A DNA stretch of 64,000 bases. It comes from Priapulus caudatus (lineage: Eukaryota > Priapulida > Priapulimorpha > Priapulimorphida > Priapulidae). The stretch spans positions 96,153 through 160,152 of the forward strand of contig NW_014577761.1 of NCBI RefSeq assembly GCF_000485595.1, read 5' to 3'. Both the position numbers and the translations under genes were made by a program. The notes below the pieces were generated by a model, which saw only the letters and a program-made list of their open reading frames with translations, was not told the origin of the DNA and searched no databases. Positions 1 through 13,431 of the stretch are shown in pieces. Within the stretch, counting starts at the first letter, position 1. Every line of letters begins with the position of its first letter.

Positions 1-14
1 CAATGAATATTAAA

Positions 15-126
15 TACACAGCAGTAGCTGCAGCAGCAAGCACCAGCATAGCAGGGCACTAGCAGCCCACAGCAGCAACAGCAGCAGCACTAGCAGCACG
101 GCAGTACAGCAGCATCTAGCAGCAAC

Positions 127-157
<31 letters not shown>

Positions 158-235
158 CTAGCAGCCACAGCAGCAACAGCAGCAGCACTAGCAGCAGCAG
201 CACCAGTAGCAGCACTATAGCAGCCACTGCAGAAG
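15..235. repeat. AGC/CAG-rich imperfect microsatellite
   Basis: Imperfect trinucleotide array (cagcagcac, tagcagcag) with interspersed tag and cac units. Long open frames here are poly-Ala/Leu artefacts of the repeat. It lies directly upstream of the splice acceptor at 309-310, so it is most likely intronic. Confidence 0.9.
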
Positions 236-310
236 CAAAACTGATGATGACAGCAGTCGCTAACTGCGCGAGACGCACACCGCAGCCATACGTTCACGAC
301 CCGATTTGCA

Positions 311-785
311 GGCGGCGCTCGGCTCCAACTACCAGGGCAGGCTGACGGTGCACGGCGTGCTCGCGCTGGAGCACTGTGGCGCGCCGGCGCACGCCCACGA
401 CGGCGTCTGCATCTCGTGCCTCGCATCGATCGCTCCCTACGAGGACGTCAGCGAGTGTCGGCAGCCGCTGCACGACCTCACGTCCGCTCAGCTGATGGCC
501 GACTCAACGGACGCGCTCGCCGCGACCAACCCCGAGTACACGTGGGTGAAGTTGAAAGACGGCGCGCTGTCGGGTGAGCTGGTGCGCCGCCTCGCCAAGC
601 ACATGACCGTGCCGACCAATCGGCGCGTCGAGTTTGAGGTCGCGACCGTTCCGCCGCAGCCGGTCCCCGAGCTTCAGAATCTCGGTGTCGACTTTGCCGA
701 TATACACGATCGAGTCTCGAAGCTGTGGCGTGCGGTCGCGCCTCAGATTCCGTTCGCTGATGGTTGTTCGCTTAGCGTTCCCTGA
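311..785 (+). CDS. 3'-terminal coding exon of an unrecognised gene (partial)
   Basis: An open frame of 158 codons follows a possible acceptor (gatttgcag at 302-310) and ends with TGA at 783-785. Codon usage is strongly GC-rich (many GCG, CTG and CGC codons), unlike the AT-rich surroundings, which supports real coding. Upstream in the same frame there is a TAA at 261-263 and no convincing start, so this is the end of a gene whose other exons lie to the left of the window. The product has a Cys/His-rich patch (EHCGAPAHAHDGVCISC) near its start, then an acidic/hydrophobic segment (ATNPEYTWVKLKDG) and a Pro-rich C-terminal third (VPPQPVPELQNLG). I do not recognise the family. The exon could instead begin at another nearby AG. 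AATAAA at 1346-1351 or 1451-1456 could be its poly(A) signal. Confidence 0.6.
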
Positions 786-3541
786 AGTGAAGGAGAATTT
801 CTGGGTGGTCCGGTGAAACTTCTGTGCTGGTGTGCAAAATCTCATCAACGTTAATTTATTCTGCATTGTCGTCTATAAGACTGTATTGTTTAATGTAATC
901 TTGTCTATACAATTAATGTCAGAACGCATGTCTTCATGGTAGAAAATCGCCACTGTACCAGGATTATGATGGATTGTACAGTATATTGAAGCCCAAAGAA
1001 CATATGACTACTTACCTGTAATGGATTTATGGTATTAGCTCTCACATTTTATCAGTGCATATTATAGTTTTCTGTAAAATATGTGGAATATTGCAAATAT
1101 TTTAGTTTATCTTATACATAATTAGTCATCGCAGTAGGTAGTGAGAATGCATTCAACTAATATTGTAACAGTGAAAGATTCGTTTCTTTACGATTATGAT
1201 CAAAACTCTCGTCAGAATCTATGTTAAACTATATAGGCTTTTAAAATTAGGTTTATGTATAATGTAAATGCCGATGATATCAATGTTCATTCCATTTAAA
1301 ACGTCATTCAATCTTGTCCTCCACACCAAAAACGTACTTCGGCAGAATAAATATATTTTAATTATGTGATAAAGCTCGATTTGGACTGTCTTGAAGATTT
1401 ATATATGAATATGTAGAGAATGTGCTGGAAAATGTATAACATGAAAGCCTAATAAACAATCCCGCACAGTCAATTTGTCTTTTTATCTATTCCATGCTGC
1501 ACATTCACAAAATGTAGATAACAAATATATCTATATAACAAATCTTATGTTCGAAATACATATTCCATGATGAAACTTATGTTATGGTGCATGCTGTTAC
1601 TCAACTGATTTAAATAATCGATTGCCACAGACTGCTATGGTGTCATAATTGCTAACAGGCCAAATCACGTCAAGTATATGATCATAAGTACATTTATTTT
1701 GATTGGTTTATATATTTTAGATTCAAGTAAAAGTCAATAATTACAGAAAATAAATGGTAGCTAAAATAGAATTTGTTAGTTCTTAAACAATATGCTGAAG
1801 TTTAGTCTTGCACGTTGGTACATGAGAAAATGTGATAAGCTCACATATTCTAATTTGAAAGTGGTTACACCTTTAACATCAACACAATGCCATATAACTG
1901 CTACATACACTACATAACTATAAATGACAGAAAAACATAATAACATTGCTGGTCTGATCATTAACCACAATTTTTTTTGGTATATTCATCTACTCACCGC
2001 AATTCGTTTATAGTGCAATCTCACGACGGCTTTGAAGAATGCCAACTAACAATACAGCAAAATTTTTACATCTACATATGATTAATATTGAGAAAAGAAA
2101 TTGACACACCAGAGATTCATGACTAATTCGTGTTTTGTTATGCTACTCATTAAAAATATATAACATCGAGAAACAATTACTCGAACCTATTCTAAATCTA
2201 ATTCTGGATTAAAAAAAGAAAAAAGAAGGACAAGTGATATTTTATGGAAAACACGACAGTGGTAAAATGGCAAGATTCTTGCATTTTGGCTCATAAACGT
2301 CAATGACTGCAAATAATCTCATGGTTTTGCACCAGTACATGTATAATATAATGTTGAGGCCATAAATAAGCACTGGATTAGGAATCTGAAGAGTTGGAAC
2401 CTATGTTGTATTAGTAGTGCTCAAATTATTGTTAAACAACTAGTATACACAACATTTATTGCACGCACTTTCCCTTTCATTATGCTACTGAGCCTAAGTG
2501 ATATGGATAAAAAAGCATGTTATCTTACACAATTTCTACAAATGTTTTAAAAGTATGCACGTACATCAAATGAAATCAGTTTAAATACGTAACCATATAT
2601 TACAGTTTCATTTTTAAATATATAGTCAAGCTAATAACAACATCAGTGAATGTCAAAGGATAAAAATTGTCTTTCAATTTATACATGAAACACAGACTTT
2701 CATGTAACACCACTATGTCCAATACTGACTGAATTTGTTACCCTGTGTTTATGTACTTATGTTCAAGCAAGATCTAAACATGATATATGCAGTTTATAAC
2801 AAATATTTTGCCACATGGCCTATTCCCTAATACTAATAGATGAATAAATACATTAAATATTTCTTCACGCTTCTGCTTCCTGACTCCAAAATATTCAGCC
2901 ACAGAAAAACGACGGAAGGCATTTATTGTTCTGTGGCACAGCTAAAAGTATATATAGGTAACACCTAGTCTAAACTCATGGTTTAGGTAATTAGATACAT
3001 AAATGTGTCTATGACAGTTCATTAATATACATGCTCACTTAAATTTATCAGTAAACGTCACTTTCATGATACCCTGCTGTTTCTTTATTAAATGACCCTT
3101 TCTTATAACATATATCCTGTAGCTGAAGCATAGACAACAAGTCCTTTCCTTCACGAGATGTGACTAACAATTAGCACCAGCTATGGCAAACTTGCAAAAC
3201 TACCGATTGCCAAAAAAGCATGAGGGTCAGTAATTGGATTATGGTAACAGCTACTTTCACTGGAACAATGTTTACACTGAACCAGAAGAATGTTAACAAA
3301 ACAAATACGTGTTACCTATCAAATTTCAGTATAGTCTGAATTTCTGGAAACTTGCTCATTATACACATGCTATAAAGACTGAGTAATGGCGTGAAAGTGA
3401 ATATTACCTCACACAACACAAATCTATTTGTGTACAAAATAAATCTATTTTGGACACAAATTACAGCACTATGAATTTGATAAAGGATATAACTGAGATT
3501 TCTATGTGGACCACTGCATAAATTCACCATTTGGGAAGGTG
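786..3541. other. Tail-to-tail intergenic region / 3' UTRs
   Basis: AT-rich sequence between the stop of the + strand gene at 785 and the FHIP2 stop at 3542. AATAAA signals on the + strand at 1346 and 1451 suit the left gene. TTTATT at 3084-3089 (AATAAA on the minus strand) could serve FHIP2. No other coding, RNA gene or structured repeat was seen. Confidence 0.6.
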
Positions 3542-6500
3542 TTACTGTGCTCCAGATGACTGAAACATCGTTGCGTGATGCTTAACGAAAGCTACAGCTG
3601 CCAGCTCCTTGCAAAATTCCTCCAGCACAATAACTCCCTCCATAAGGTTGCTGCGCTCACAGCTGCAAGACACGAACACACTGTTAAAACCAGCAAGGAA
3701 TCACACAGGCAGTTTAGCACCTCTCTTGACATGCCATAATGCAGAATGAACATAAACATACTAAAACGAAATCTACTGCTTCAATAGAGATGGATCAATG
3801 ACCTTAACCTACCTATCGCTTTCTGGCACCAGCCCCATTAGTTGACGACGTGTGTGGGCCACTCCTTGTTTGAACTCTGGCACTCTATGCATACGAACTT
3901 CCAAATCTTTCACCACCTACATTAACATCACAAAAACATCACTGTGAAATCTGTCTATTGAATTCTAATTAGCTAATTCTGCTAATTAATTAAAAAAGAA
4001 AAACAATAAAGTGATGAAATATAATGCAATTATTGCCTGAATTAGGACGTGTATTAATTAATATGCATACAAAGCAGAACAGGAAGTTCTTTTGTGAGAC
4101 ATCTCTACCTTTGATAGTATGCTATACAGCGTTCGTCCTCCAGGTGGCGTCACTTCACTTGTACACAATAGAAGTTCATGTATCACAGGATGGGGGAAAA
4201 GCACTAGCTTTGCAAGCACCGAGGTCACTTGCAGATTTAGCTCGTAGCTCTTGAAAAGCACACATCATAGAAAAAAATCTCAGACATGAAATCACATACG
4301 TCATATCTCACAATAAAATCCAATGCATAAAACACCCCACCTGTGCAATGCATACAATCATATTCAGATTTGTCACAGTCAAATGTGACTTTATAGTTTA
4401 GCTGCCAAAGAAAGAAATAACAGGAGACCTATTTCAGTGCAGAGTATTTTACTCTTACTTTACCTGGTCAAGAATTTTAGATAGCTTGTCAAACAACATG
4501 TCCAGTAGACTGTCTGCACCATAGATCACATGTCGATCGGCATGGCTCTCGATACATTTCCACATTCTACACTGTATGCAAACAGCCTTGTACTGTAACA
4601 GAGATTGAACTTCACATGATTACCATATATGTATATATACGAACCTGGTAATCTTACACGTGCATCAGAAGTAAAGTTGGTCTCGTAAAGCTCAAAATAG
4701 AACAGCTGAATAAACTTCAACATGTTCAAGGATCAGGATGGCTTCTTTTATACAATTCATAGCTTATTTTTAAAGAAATAAAAAGATTTATCTCTACAAC
4801 ATTTAGCCCAAAGAGCAGAGGTTTGCATATGGATGATAATGGCAATAATAATACCAGGAGCTAATAATGACAATTTGTCATTATTAGCTCCTGATAATAC
4901 TGTAATATCAGGAGTCTATCAATTGATAGACTCCTGGTAATAATTCTTTACTTATTATTATTATTTAATAAAGGAATTAGGAAATAGCAGTGAACAATAA
5001 AAACATGATATGAGGGTATTGTTCAGGTGCCATAATTGAGGAGGGACATACGGCTTGCTCCTAACACATTTTAGAAATTGAAATAGGCATAAGCTGATAC
5101 AAGGTTGAAATCTCCACACTTGCATCACACATAACAAGCATATCACACCACTCCTGAACCTGACTCCTACTCATGAATCCTCCACCAATCCCACACCAAC
5201 CTCTAACCCATATTGCACGACATTTATGCAGCCACCAGTGCTGATACCTGTCTGTGGGCATCTTTGAGGTACGTATCGTAGCCGCTGTCCTCGAGCTCTT
5301 CACAGGACGAGGCTTCGTGAGGCACGAAGGTAAGAAACGTGTGTACGACGTGGTGGATATCCACGCTGGGCTTGTGACCCTCTCCCTCAGCCACTGTAGC
5401 GGAAAATTACCAACAGAAATCAATAGTGCTGGTTTCCTACTTTATGGCTGCCCTATTAACAACGTAAAAATACTAATCACAACCACCGTCGTTATCCCAT
5501 TCAGCCCAGCAGCGAAATCGTGTTCCTGCCCATCCTTATACAATTGATAAGGATTTACATGAAATAAGCCATCTTTAAAGTGATTACGTCACCGTAAATA
5601 GTAAAAATAAAAAAAATATTTCCACTTTTTCACAAAATATAAGTAATTCTGTTCACTTTTTATGGTTAAATTTCTGCATTATACTTCTCATTTTACTATA
5701 TTGTTCGATGTGAACATACACTCGTGACTCATACATAGCCCATAGCAATCAATTAATGTCAGGAACATAATATCAAATCGTCCAGGTTTTTGGATTTTTA
5801 ACTAGTTGAGAAACAATCTTATCAGGTAAGAATTTGAGGATACGTTAGTTCTTACTTTTAATGTAAAAAAATAGCAACAAACATTTTACAAATTTTACCA
5901 TAGAAAATTTGTCACGTAATCAATTTAATGAGGCATTAACAGCAGTGTAAAGATTGCAGCAGGAATGATGTCTAAAAACAACATCTCACATTATTTATCA
6001 CCTGCTGTGCACGCGTGGGAGATATAGTGATATGCTCCGTCCACCGTTGTCATCCCCACTGGTACTGGCTGCCCCACGAAGCAGTAATGGCGAGTGAAGC
6101 ATTGGTGGCAGACAGACTCTGCCTTTACATACACCGCTGGTATATGGTGGTGGATGATAACTAGATAGTAAGATTTAAGCTCCCTACAGTTATAGATATA
6201 ATATGTACCTGCAGCAGTGATAGGTGTCTCTGCATGGTCAGCCTGTCCGGGAGCACCAAATGACTGTTGACCAGACACTTCATCATCACCATCACCATCA
6301 CCATCATCATTATGCTCATGTAGGTCACATTCAGTAATGTCGTTATTGGCAGCTGTCATTGGTGACCCGTTGTCGATCGGGTCTGCTTTGTGTGTGTGAT
6401 TTGGCACCAACATTTCGGCTTCGCATGACAGCAAGTCATCCCCAGATGTGACTGCGCAAGATTCATCCCCAGCGATCACAGCCTTGCTCTCCCCCTGCCG

Positions 6501-9500
6501 ACCAGTCCGATCTTCTTGCTCACTCAGCGCTTCCCTTTCTTCTTCTTGATCACAGATACCTTGACTGTGGTGACTGACACCCGAGATTGTTGACTGACAA
6601 GTTGGCTCTTTCCCGTCGATGTACGCAACAGGGCCTGCTTCTCCGTCGGCCTCCGACAGCGCACTGATGCTGGATGTGGGGCTTGTGCTACTCGGGCTGC
6701 TCACAGGCATGTCACTGCTATCTATCAGCACCTGAGATTCTGCAAAGAAACACACACGATTACAAATAGGTGCTACAGTAGGAATAGGTGAAAGAATTAG
6801 TTTGTGGATGACTGCAATCAGCTGGATTGTATGCAGACCAACTACCTAACAATAACTCAAACTTCAGCTACAATCTACATCCCCATACCAATTTGTCTTT
6901 AACGAGGAGTTAATTTCAAACACTGCATATTAAAATATATGTACCGCTCATAATTTCATAACGGATTTCCATTGATCTCAAGTATAATAGATTTTAAAAC
7001 TAAAATCCTGGAAATATAAAGCAAGATTTTTACGGCTAAATATTATACTCAACATAGGAGCATCATGAATGTATGTCAAGCAGGACCATGACAATGTGTA
7101 CATTAAAGCTGACCACTATATCTACCTCCGATGGCTGTGACTGCAGAGCTACCATCAGTAGTTACAGTAAGTTCCATATCTGCCTGTAGATGACACTTCT
7201 CTGGTGCACGCTGCAGCACTAGATGCTCGAATAGCACCTCGCAAGGTTTCTGCAGCAGCACTTCCAGCAGTTTTAGTGTCACAATGCTCAACTGCAAAAC
7301 ACAATGGAAGTTGGCTTATATGACAGCATTAAAACATCACACTTCCACTTCTTTTAGGAAACAGGGTGTTGGTGTGATGATCGATGGAATGCTAAATTTA
7401 TTGACATAAAAAATAAAGGCGAAAAGAAAGAAATGTGTCTGAAAATGCAGTTTATGAATCAAAATTGCAATATTTTATACATTTAATAAGAATGCAGCTT
7501 ACAGAAAAGAAAATCAATGAATGAGTTTACAAACGCACATATACAATCTACTAATTATGTTCTACGATTTATCAACTACAATAATACCTCATTACGAAAG
7601 AAATGTGCTCCACAAAAAACGCTAACCATGCAAAATTTTCGATTGCCTTCCATTATATAATTGGAGCAGCATTCCTACAGAAATTATTTTCATCAAAATA
7701 AGCATGCTCTCAATTCTCCCCCACAAGTAAACACAGTCAGATGCATATTGATTGGTTAATGTAGTTTTTACAGTATAGTTTCAATACGTTAGACACACCT
7801 CATCGGATGGATGGTTGCTCCTCTGAATAAAGTAATGTTGTAACTTGCTAGTCGTGGGGCATTTGTCCCCAGAGGACGAACCAATAATGAAGGTAGCAAT
7901 ATGCTCCAGGAAAACTTGAGACGAAACGAGTCGGACACAACGTGTCATGATGGATGTAGCGAATGCAGCAGTCACTTCACATCTGCCAGATTTAAATAAC
8001 AGAAAGAGAAAAACCTATTTAGATTGGACATTCCAATGCTCATCACAAATATCTGTAAAGAAAATGTGAATGAAATTATTATTATTGTTACTATGCAGCT
8101 TTCAGGATTACTTCTGGTTAAACTATCATTCCTTCATGCTACGGCTTGATTTGTATGAATCCACATTAAAATAATAATCAGTTTTAGGTTAAGTATGATA
8201 TGCTTTTATCACCCTCTCCACCTTTATGCTGATATTTCTATCATATCATGTGTATTTGAATATAAAAAGAAATATATATTATTAAATTAAATAATAATTT
8301 AATTGGCTTGATCAACACGATTTTTATCGAAACGTCCATCATATTATGTATGAGTTATAACTGCCATTTCAAAAACTTCAACAATATCAACTGTATTTTT
8401 AAACAAGATCACTTACACTTGCAAAAGGTCTGGTTGTAGAACATCTTCCAGAAAGGTTTTACAAATTGACCGTGAGAGGGCACTGCTGACTTTTGGATGT
8501 GCATCAAGAATAAGCTGGTCGCAGTAGTCGAGCCAGGAGAGAAAGCTCAACAGGTGGCGCTTACCGGCAAATGTGTGCATATCTTCCCTGTCACTATACT
8601 GATCCAACCTAGTGAGGAGCGTGAGAAGTGTTTTATAAACCCCAATCAAAATGTAATGGTCAGCAAGTGAAAATTGTAATCATTAGGGCCACAAAATTAA
8701 TCTAAACCCAAGAATCATGTGTGATAAGCATGTTGCGCTCTCATTAATAAGACCAGGTCAGAAAATGCTGCTAGAATAATTTCTGGTACAGCAATACAAG
8801 CTCGATCTGGCCCTGAAATCTGAAAAATCACCATTATCCAGTAAGCAATAGCTTCAGCAAGAGAGGCTTAGAGAGCGAGCATGTCTATTCTCACCCTAGC
8901 TTAGCAGAGTTAACTCCTGTGGCCAGTCACTCATATGAACAAATACATCTAGGCTCAGTATTGTTTCTAAGGCTAGTACACCAGTATATTGTACCGGTTT
9001 CCCATGAAATCTGGCTGTACTGGATATCCCTCATCTAGTGGCACTGGGCCAGCACTACTAGACCCACCAGAACTTAGCTAGGGGCCATTTTCAGAAAAAT
9101 CACACGTAGTTATGACATCCCAAGAGTAAAATGTCATTTTGAAAGCAAAGTTTTATGCAAAAAATTATGACATTTTAGACACTTTATAGGTATAACTATG
9201 TATGTTTCTTACAATGGTCAGAAACATTTCTGATTGATCCCCCGTTGATTCCCCCAACGATGTAGCGGTGTGCTCCACCTTTAAAAACACCCGATACGAT
9301 CAAGCACTCACCCCCACTTTGCCTCTGTGCTGTCGATGTCAGCGGGATGCATGCTGCGTGGGATGAGGATGTAGAGCTTGGCCAGTTGAGCAGCTAGTAC
9401 CTGAGAGAAGCGTGAGTGCTCGGCAATGATGCTTGCCGCCATGTCTTCGGGCAGGCTCGCACACAGCAGAAGGCCCTCACACGCTTTGATCACCACTCGG

Positions 9501-12500
9501 CTGTCCTGTGAACACCGATGACAACGTCAGGCGATGTCAACGTCAGGCAATGGCAACGCGCCAACAAGAGATGTTTTGCAGAAGAAGGGGTCAAATTATC
9601 GCATAATTAATATTATGAAAATGAGATAGAGGAAAAAGTAAGATATAATCAGGAGTGTATCAATTGATACACTCCTGATATAATTAATAGCATGAAAATG
9701 CACAAAACACTCATTATAGCAGCATTAAATCTCAAGGACATCCTATGACTGACTGCCTCTAAAATGGATAAACCTCGCAACAAAAAGCCTATATAGACCT
9801 ACTGTGAGCATACTTGCAGTGTGCAAACATCACGAAATGTTCTCATTGAGCCAGAGAAGTGCTACAAACATTGGGCGTTGGGATTTTCAAAATTACGTCC
9901 GACGTTGTTATGTCACACAGCTAGCAGTAGACCTACACTAGCGCAAATTGTTCCTGGAACGAAAACACTATATTTGTTTCCTGATTGCATAAGTAATATA
10001 GATAACGATATGATTTAAACAAATTTCACAATTTTGTATTGAATAAACATATAATAATGAATTATAACTTGTTTTATCATAAGAAAAGAGCTTAACGATC
10101 GCTCCCCTGTGTCCCGGATGTGTAAACATCACTGTGGCGCTACTTTCGTAAGAAAAGTAATTTCGTTTAGATTTTGAGAAGAAATGTTATGAAAGTAGCA
10201 ATACAAATGAGTTCTAGTGAATTTTTACAACATCACGAGCTCACAGTAGGTCTATATATGCATTTAACTGCGAGCTTTTGCAACTTTAATAGTAAAATGT
10301 TATTATTCATGAATGATATTAGCATGGTCATGCACATCTCCTCTGCTGAAAAGACGTAGAACATGTCATTGCAATTATTGATAAGTGTATGACCATGATG
10401 CATATTACATACTGGACTCTGCACCAGGGACAGCAATGACGAGACTAGAGGGAAGCCAAGCTTGCAATTGGGTCCTATGGGGTGGTAAGGTTGAGCTCCT
10501 TCCAAACCCTCAAAATCTGTTAGACTGCAGGCGATGCCAGGGCCTGAGCAATGCGGTGATGCTGCGGTAGGAACCTCCACATGCAGATACAGAAAAATCA
10601 CAGTTAAACTTGGTAATACATGTACTCAATTTCTTTTTATATATTTGAGCACAGACAAATTAATCCTGCCATGCATTTAACAGTTATATAACATACAGAA
10701 CGATTATTGTAGAGTAATTAGGTGATTGTAAAACTACATAAATTATGACACATGGTGAAGTTTTATGATTATGTCCAACACCCAAGTCATATTAATAAGC
10801 AAACCTCAAGGAAGAAATTGACTAGATATGGATTAGCTTTGATTTTAGCACAGATCACTCCGAGGAACTGTATTTCTTCAGCCTCTGTGGGTGCTGCCTG
10901 TTCGTTTCCACATAGGCGAATCAGCCTCTGAAAACACAGAAATTACGATAAGTTATAATTCCCATATTACCGCACGTAACACCATATCACCTCATGGTGC
11001 ACAGAATAGAACCTCTCACCACCATTATATTTACTTGATATGATCACCACAATTCCATAAGCTGTAGAATGTATGTCATCAAATAGCAATATCGGGGTTC
11101 TCTCCAGGTCTTTAACAGTTTAACGCATATCGCTGTTGACATGCCTCCAAAGCTGAAGTTAATTTGTGACATTTCATAAATGTTTTGACATGCTTTAATT
11201 TCCAGCTGCATTTTATTTTGACAATCCCATAACAATCATGCTCTGTTTTCACAGCTTAATGTAACCGTCTCCAAACTGATCAAGTTTACCTGCCTATTAG
11301 GAGTGCTTATGACACGTGTAATTGACTTTAATTATACAACTCCCTCCTGGGCACTCTCCTATCCATCAAAAAATGACATGCCTTCTAAAATTCATGGGAA
11401 GAACCCTGAATAATGTAAGTAATGCCAAATAATCAAATGTCATGATACCAGTCTTAGGCATTTATAAAGGCCATGCAATTATCAGTGGCTGTTGTCATAT
11501 ATTTTAACAGTTTTTTGTTAACTTTATTTTGTTATCAAACTCAAATCTGAAGTCATAATATTAGCTAGTGAAATTTATACTTACATGTACAGGCCGATGT
11601 ACATTAATGTGTGGGAGAATCGGCTGATTAGTTCGAGATAGCAGATGTGTGAAAAACATCAGAACATGCTGTTTCATTCCCAGGGGGCACTGCATAAGAA
11701 TTATAAACTTAAAAAAAATTATACATTACGTACCAATAAGTGATAGACAACACCATATTTACTTGTCAATACATTTACTCGACTAAACATTTCAATGGTG
11801 TAGATCTATATGTCTATACAACTCTTTGTTAATATAAATAAATATTCAGGAAATACATTGTACATTTTTAATAGCAATATATTTTTGCTAATAGCTATAT
11901 TTTGTCGCAAGCTCACGCAGACGTACATCCGCTCGTCCCAGAGCGTAAAGCGTCTCGAGAATCTTATGTCGCAGCATGTACTCCATGCAGGGGCCGGTGG
12001 TGCTCCCTTCTGGCACTGATCCTGACCCGGCTTCCTGCCCCGCCTCCTCGTGATGCAGACTGTCCAGCATTTGGTCGAGATGATGGGGAATGCTGGTTGC
12101 CTCAATGGGCTCTCGCTCATCATCTGTGAGACAGACACATGAATGTACAAATTACAGTAAGAGCAAAGAGAGTACAAAAACTGATTTAGTTTTCCTCATC
12201 TTGAGAATGTTCTGAGCGAAAATCGTTGCAACAGATACTACCTGCAGGCAGTTGGGAATTAGAAATAGGGTCGAAAATCATGTGGACTACTATGCTTAAT
12301 TGCCATTATTGCAAAATTATTCGGATAACAGATGAGTTCATAATAATAAAGATCATTACAACATTTAATATGGATACATTTTTTAGTGTGCCTGTACATA
12401 CTGCTTTCAATGAAGTAGTGTGTGATAGCTTTCCAGTGGTGAACAAACTGCTCCTGTTGTGATGGCGGAGGTGCAAGCTATCACATAAATAATAATGTAT

Positions 12501-13431
12501 AAAATAAATTAGTAAACATACCACTGAATAGGCCAGGTAAATAATCTGACTTTAGCCTGTCAATCAAAACCAAACTCAACTCTACGTAATCTGACCATAT
12601 GGAGTTGAGAGCAAACAAACCAAAAATGCACATATATATAGCCATGTCTAATTTAAATAGTTATTAATGCTAGTGAGCGGGCACCAGTTATCCTGCCATG
12701 CTATGAAGACACATGCTAGGAAGATAGCGGAGGAAGGAGGATGTGAAGTTGAAATTACGGATAGAATAAGGGCAGTATCATCTGTATGGAAAAAATTGAG
12801 AGAGATTTCAAGAGTGGTGTGCGACCCAAGGATGCCCAGAAAACTTAAGGTAAAAATCTATGGGACAGTCGTGAGACTCATCAAGTAACGTATGGAGCGG
12901 TAACCTGGGCCATACGAAGAAATGAGGTTGCAGAGAACAGATCTATGAGGATGTTGCGTTGGATACTGGGAGTTTCATTGAGAGAAAGAAGAACAAATAA
13001 GGAGGTACGACGAATAGCTGGAGTAAGAGACATTAAGGAAGTTGTAATGCAAAATAGGATGAGATGGTATGCGCATGTGGTTAGGAAGAAAGATGAGGAG
13101 CAAACGAAGGGAGCATGGCAGGAGCCGGTGAGAGGAAGAAGGACGAGAGGGCGACAGCGAATTAGATGGAGGGATGAAGTGGAGGCGGAGATGAGAAGGC
13201 TGGGAGTAACGGAGGCCAATCCGGCCGAATGAGGGAGGTGGAGAACATTCATCAACAGGGAGGTCAGCCCCTATCGGCTAGCTGACGTCTCAACGTGGAT
13301 CATCACACTAGTGTTTGTTATTATTATATTATGTACGACCAGTTATGTCATAGCACAAGCAGAACTTAGTGATCAGCTTTACTTACCGCATCGACAGCAT
13401 GTTGTAATGCTGCAGCGAATTTGTTAAACAT
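3542..13431 (-). CDS. FHIP2: FHF complex subunit HOOK-interacting protein 2 (FHIP2/FAM160B), 16 coding exons
   Basis: Coding exons in transcript order: 13431-13387, 12477-12402, 12123-11927, 11689-11585, 10927-10805, 10574-10413, 9505-9312, 8608-8417, 7982-7799, 7291-7126, 6739-6209, 5393-5248, 4571-4464, 4249-4109, 3916-3813, 3662-3542. All junctions are GT-AG and all phases agree, giving 2595 nt (864 aa). The family is shown by conserved blocks along the whole length: [121 protein letters not shown] and the C-terminal [18 protein letters not shown]. In vertebrates FHIPs join FTS and Hook proteins to tether cargo to dynein, FHIP2A on ER-to-Golgi carriers. It is about 100 aa longer than human FHIP2A (about 765 aa), mainly because of a 177-aa acidic Ser/Thr/Asp-rich exon (6209-6739). 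The start codon is fixed by homology. Confidence 0.95.
4852..4896. repeat. 45-bp palindrome, TA-flanked (TCARGAG-type family)
   Basis: Near-perfect hairpin CCAGGAGCTAATAATGAC .. GTCATTATTAGCTCCTGA flanked by TA on both sides, in an FHIP2 intron. It belongs with the palindromes at 4906, 9646, 14224, 19053, 57033 and 58399, which share TCARGAG-like ends. Confidence 0.8.
4906..4939. repeat. 34-bp palindrome, TA-flanked (TCARGAG-type family)
   Basis: TATCAGGAGTCTATCAA followed by its near-perfect reverse complement, 9 bp after the 4852-4896 hairpin. Its core TATCAATTGATA is shared with the 9646-9681 hairpin. Confidence 0.8.
5581..5922. repeat. Dispersed repeat, copy 1 (short inverted ends)
   Basis: About 340 bp in an FHIP2 intron, repeated with substitutions and indels at 17541-17888 in the same orientation. 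The ends TGATTACGTCAC and GTCACGTAATCA are short, imperfect inverted repeats, which suggests a small non-autonomous DNA transposon. It has no coding capacity. Confidence 0.75.
9646..9681. repeat. Palindrome with TATCAATTGATA core
   Basis: TCAGGAGTGTATCAA is followed by its exact reverse complement in an FHIP2 intron. It shares ends and core with the 4906-4939 palindrome. Confidence 0.8.
11093..11408. mobile_element. 316-bp MITE-like element, copy 1
   Basis: Ends CGGGGTTCTCTCCAGG and ATGGGAAGAACCCTG form an imperfect terminal inverted repeat. A diverged copy of the same 316-bp length lies at 60628-60943 in ZNHIT2. Matching interior blocks include ATTTCCAGCTG, TTTTGACAATCCCA and ACATGCCTTC. 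The CAGGGTTCT-type end resembles hAT-like MITEs, but no clear 8-bp target duplication was seen. Confidence 0.65.
12664..13300 (+). pseudogene. 5'-truncated LINE, reverse-transcriptase C-terminal fragment
   Basis: The translation carries the characteristic LINE tail: [42 protein letters not shown] and [18 protein letters not shown]. Two blocks are separated by an in-frame TAA at 12886-12888, where the usual YG-ETW segment is disrupted and the frame changes (12667-12888, then 12945-13232). The catalytic RT domain and endonuclease are missing. It lies in FHIP2 intron 1, antisense to that gene, and ends in a (TTA)n-like tail near 13320. Confidence 0.85.

Noticed and set aside
10-426. Long Ala/Leu-rich open frames on the minus strand over the AGC repeat
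   Set aside because: They are low-complexity translations of the trinucleotide repeat and overlap the more convincing + strand exon.
12665-13255. A host gene at 12667-13232
   Set aside because: The translation is the tail of a LINE reverse transcriptase with an internal stop, antisense in FHIP2 intron 1.
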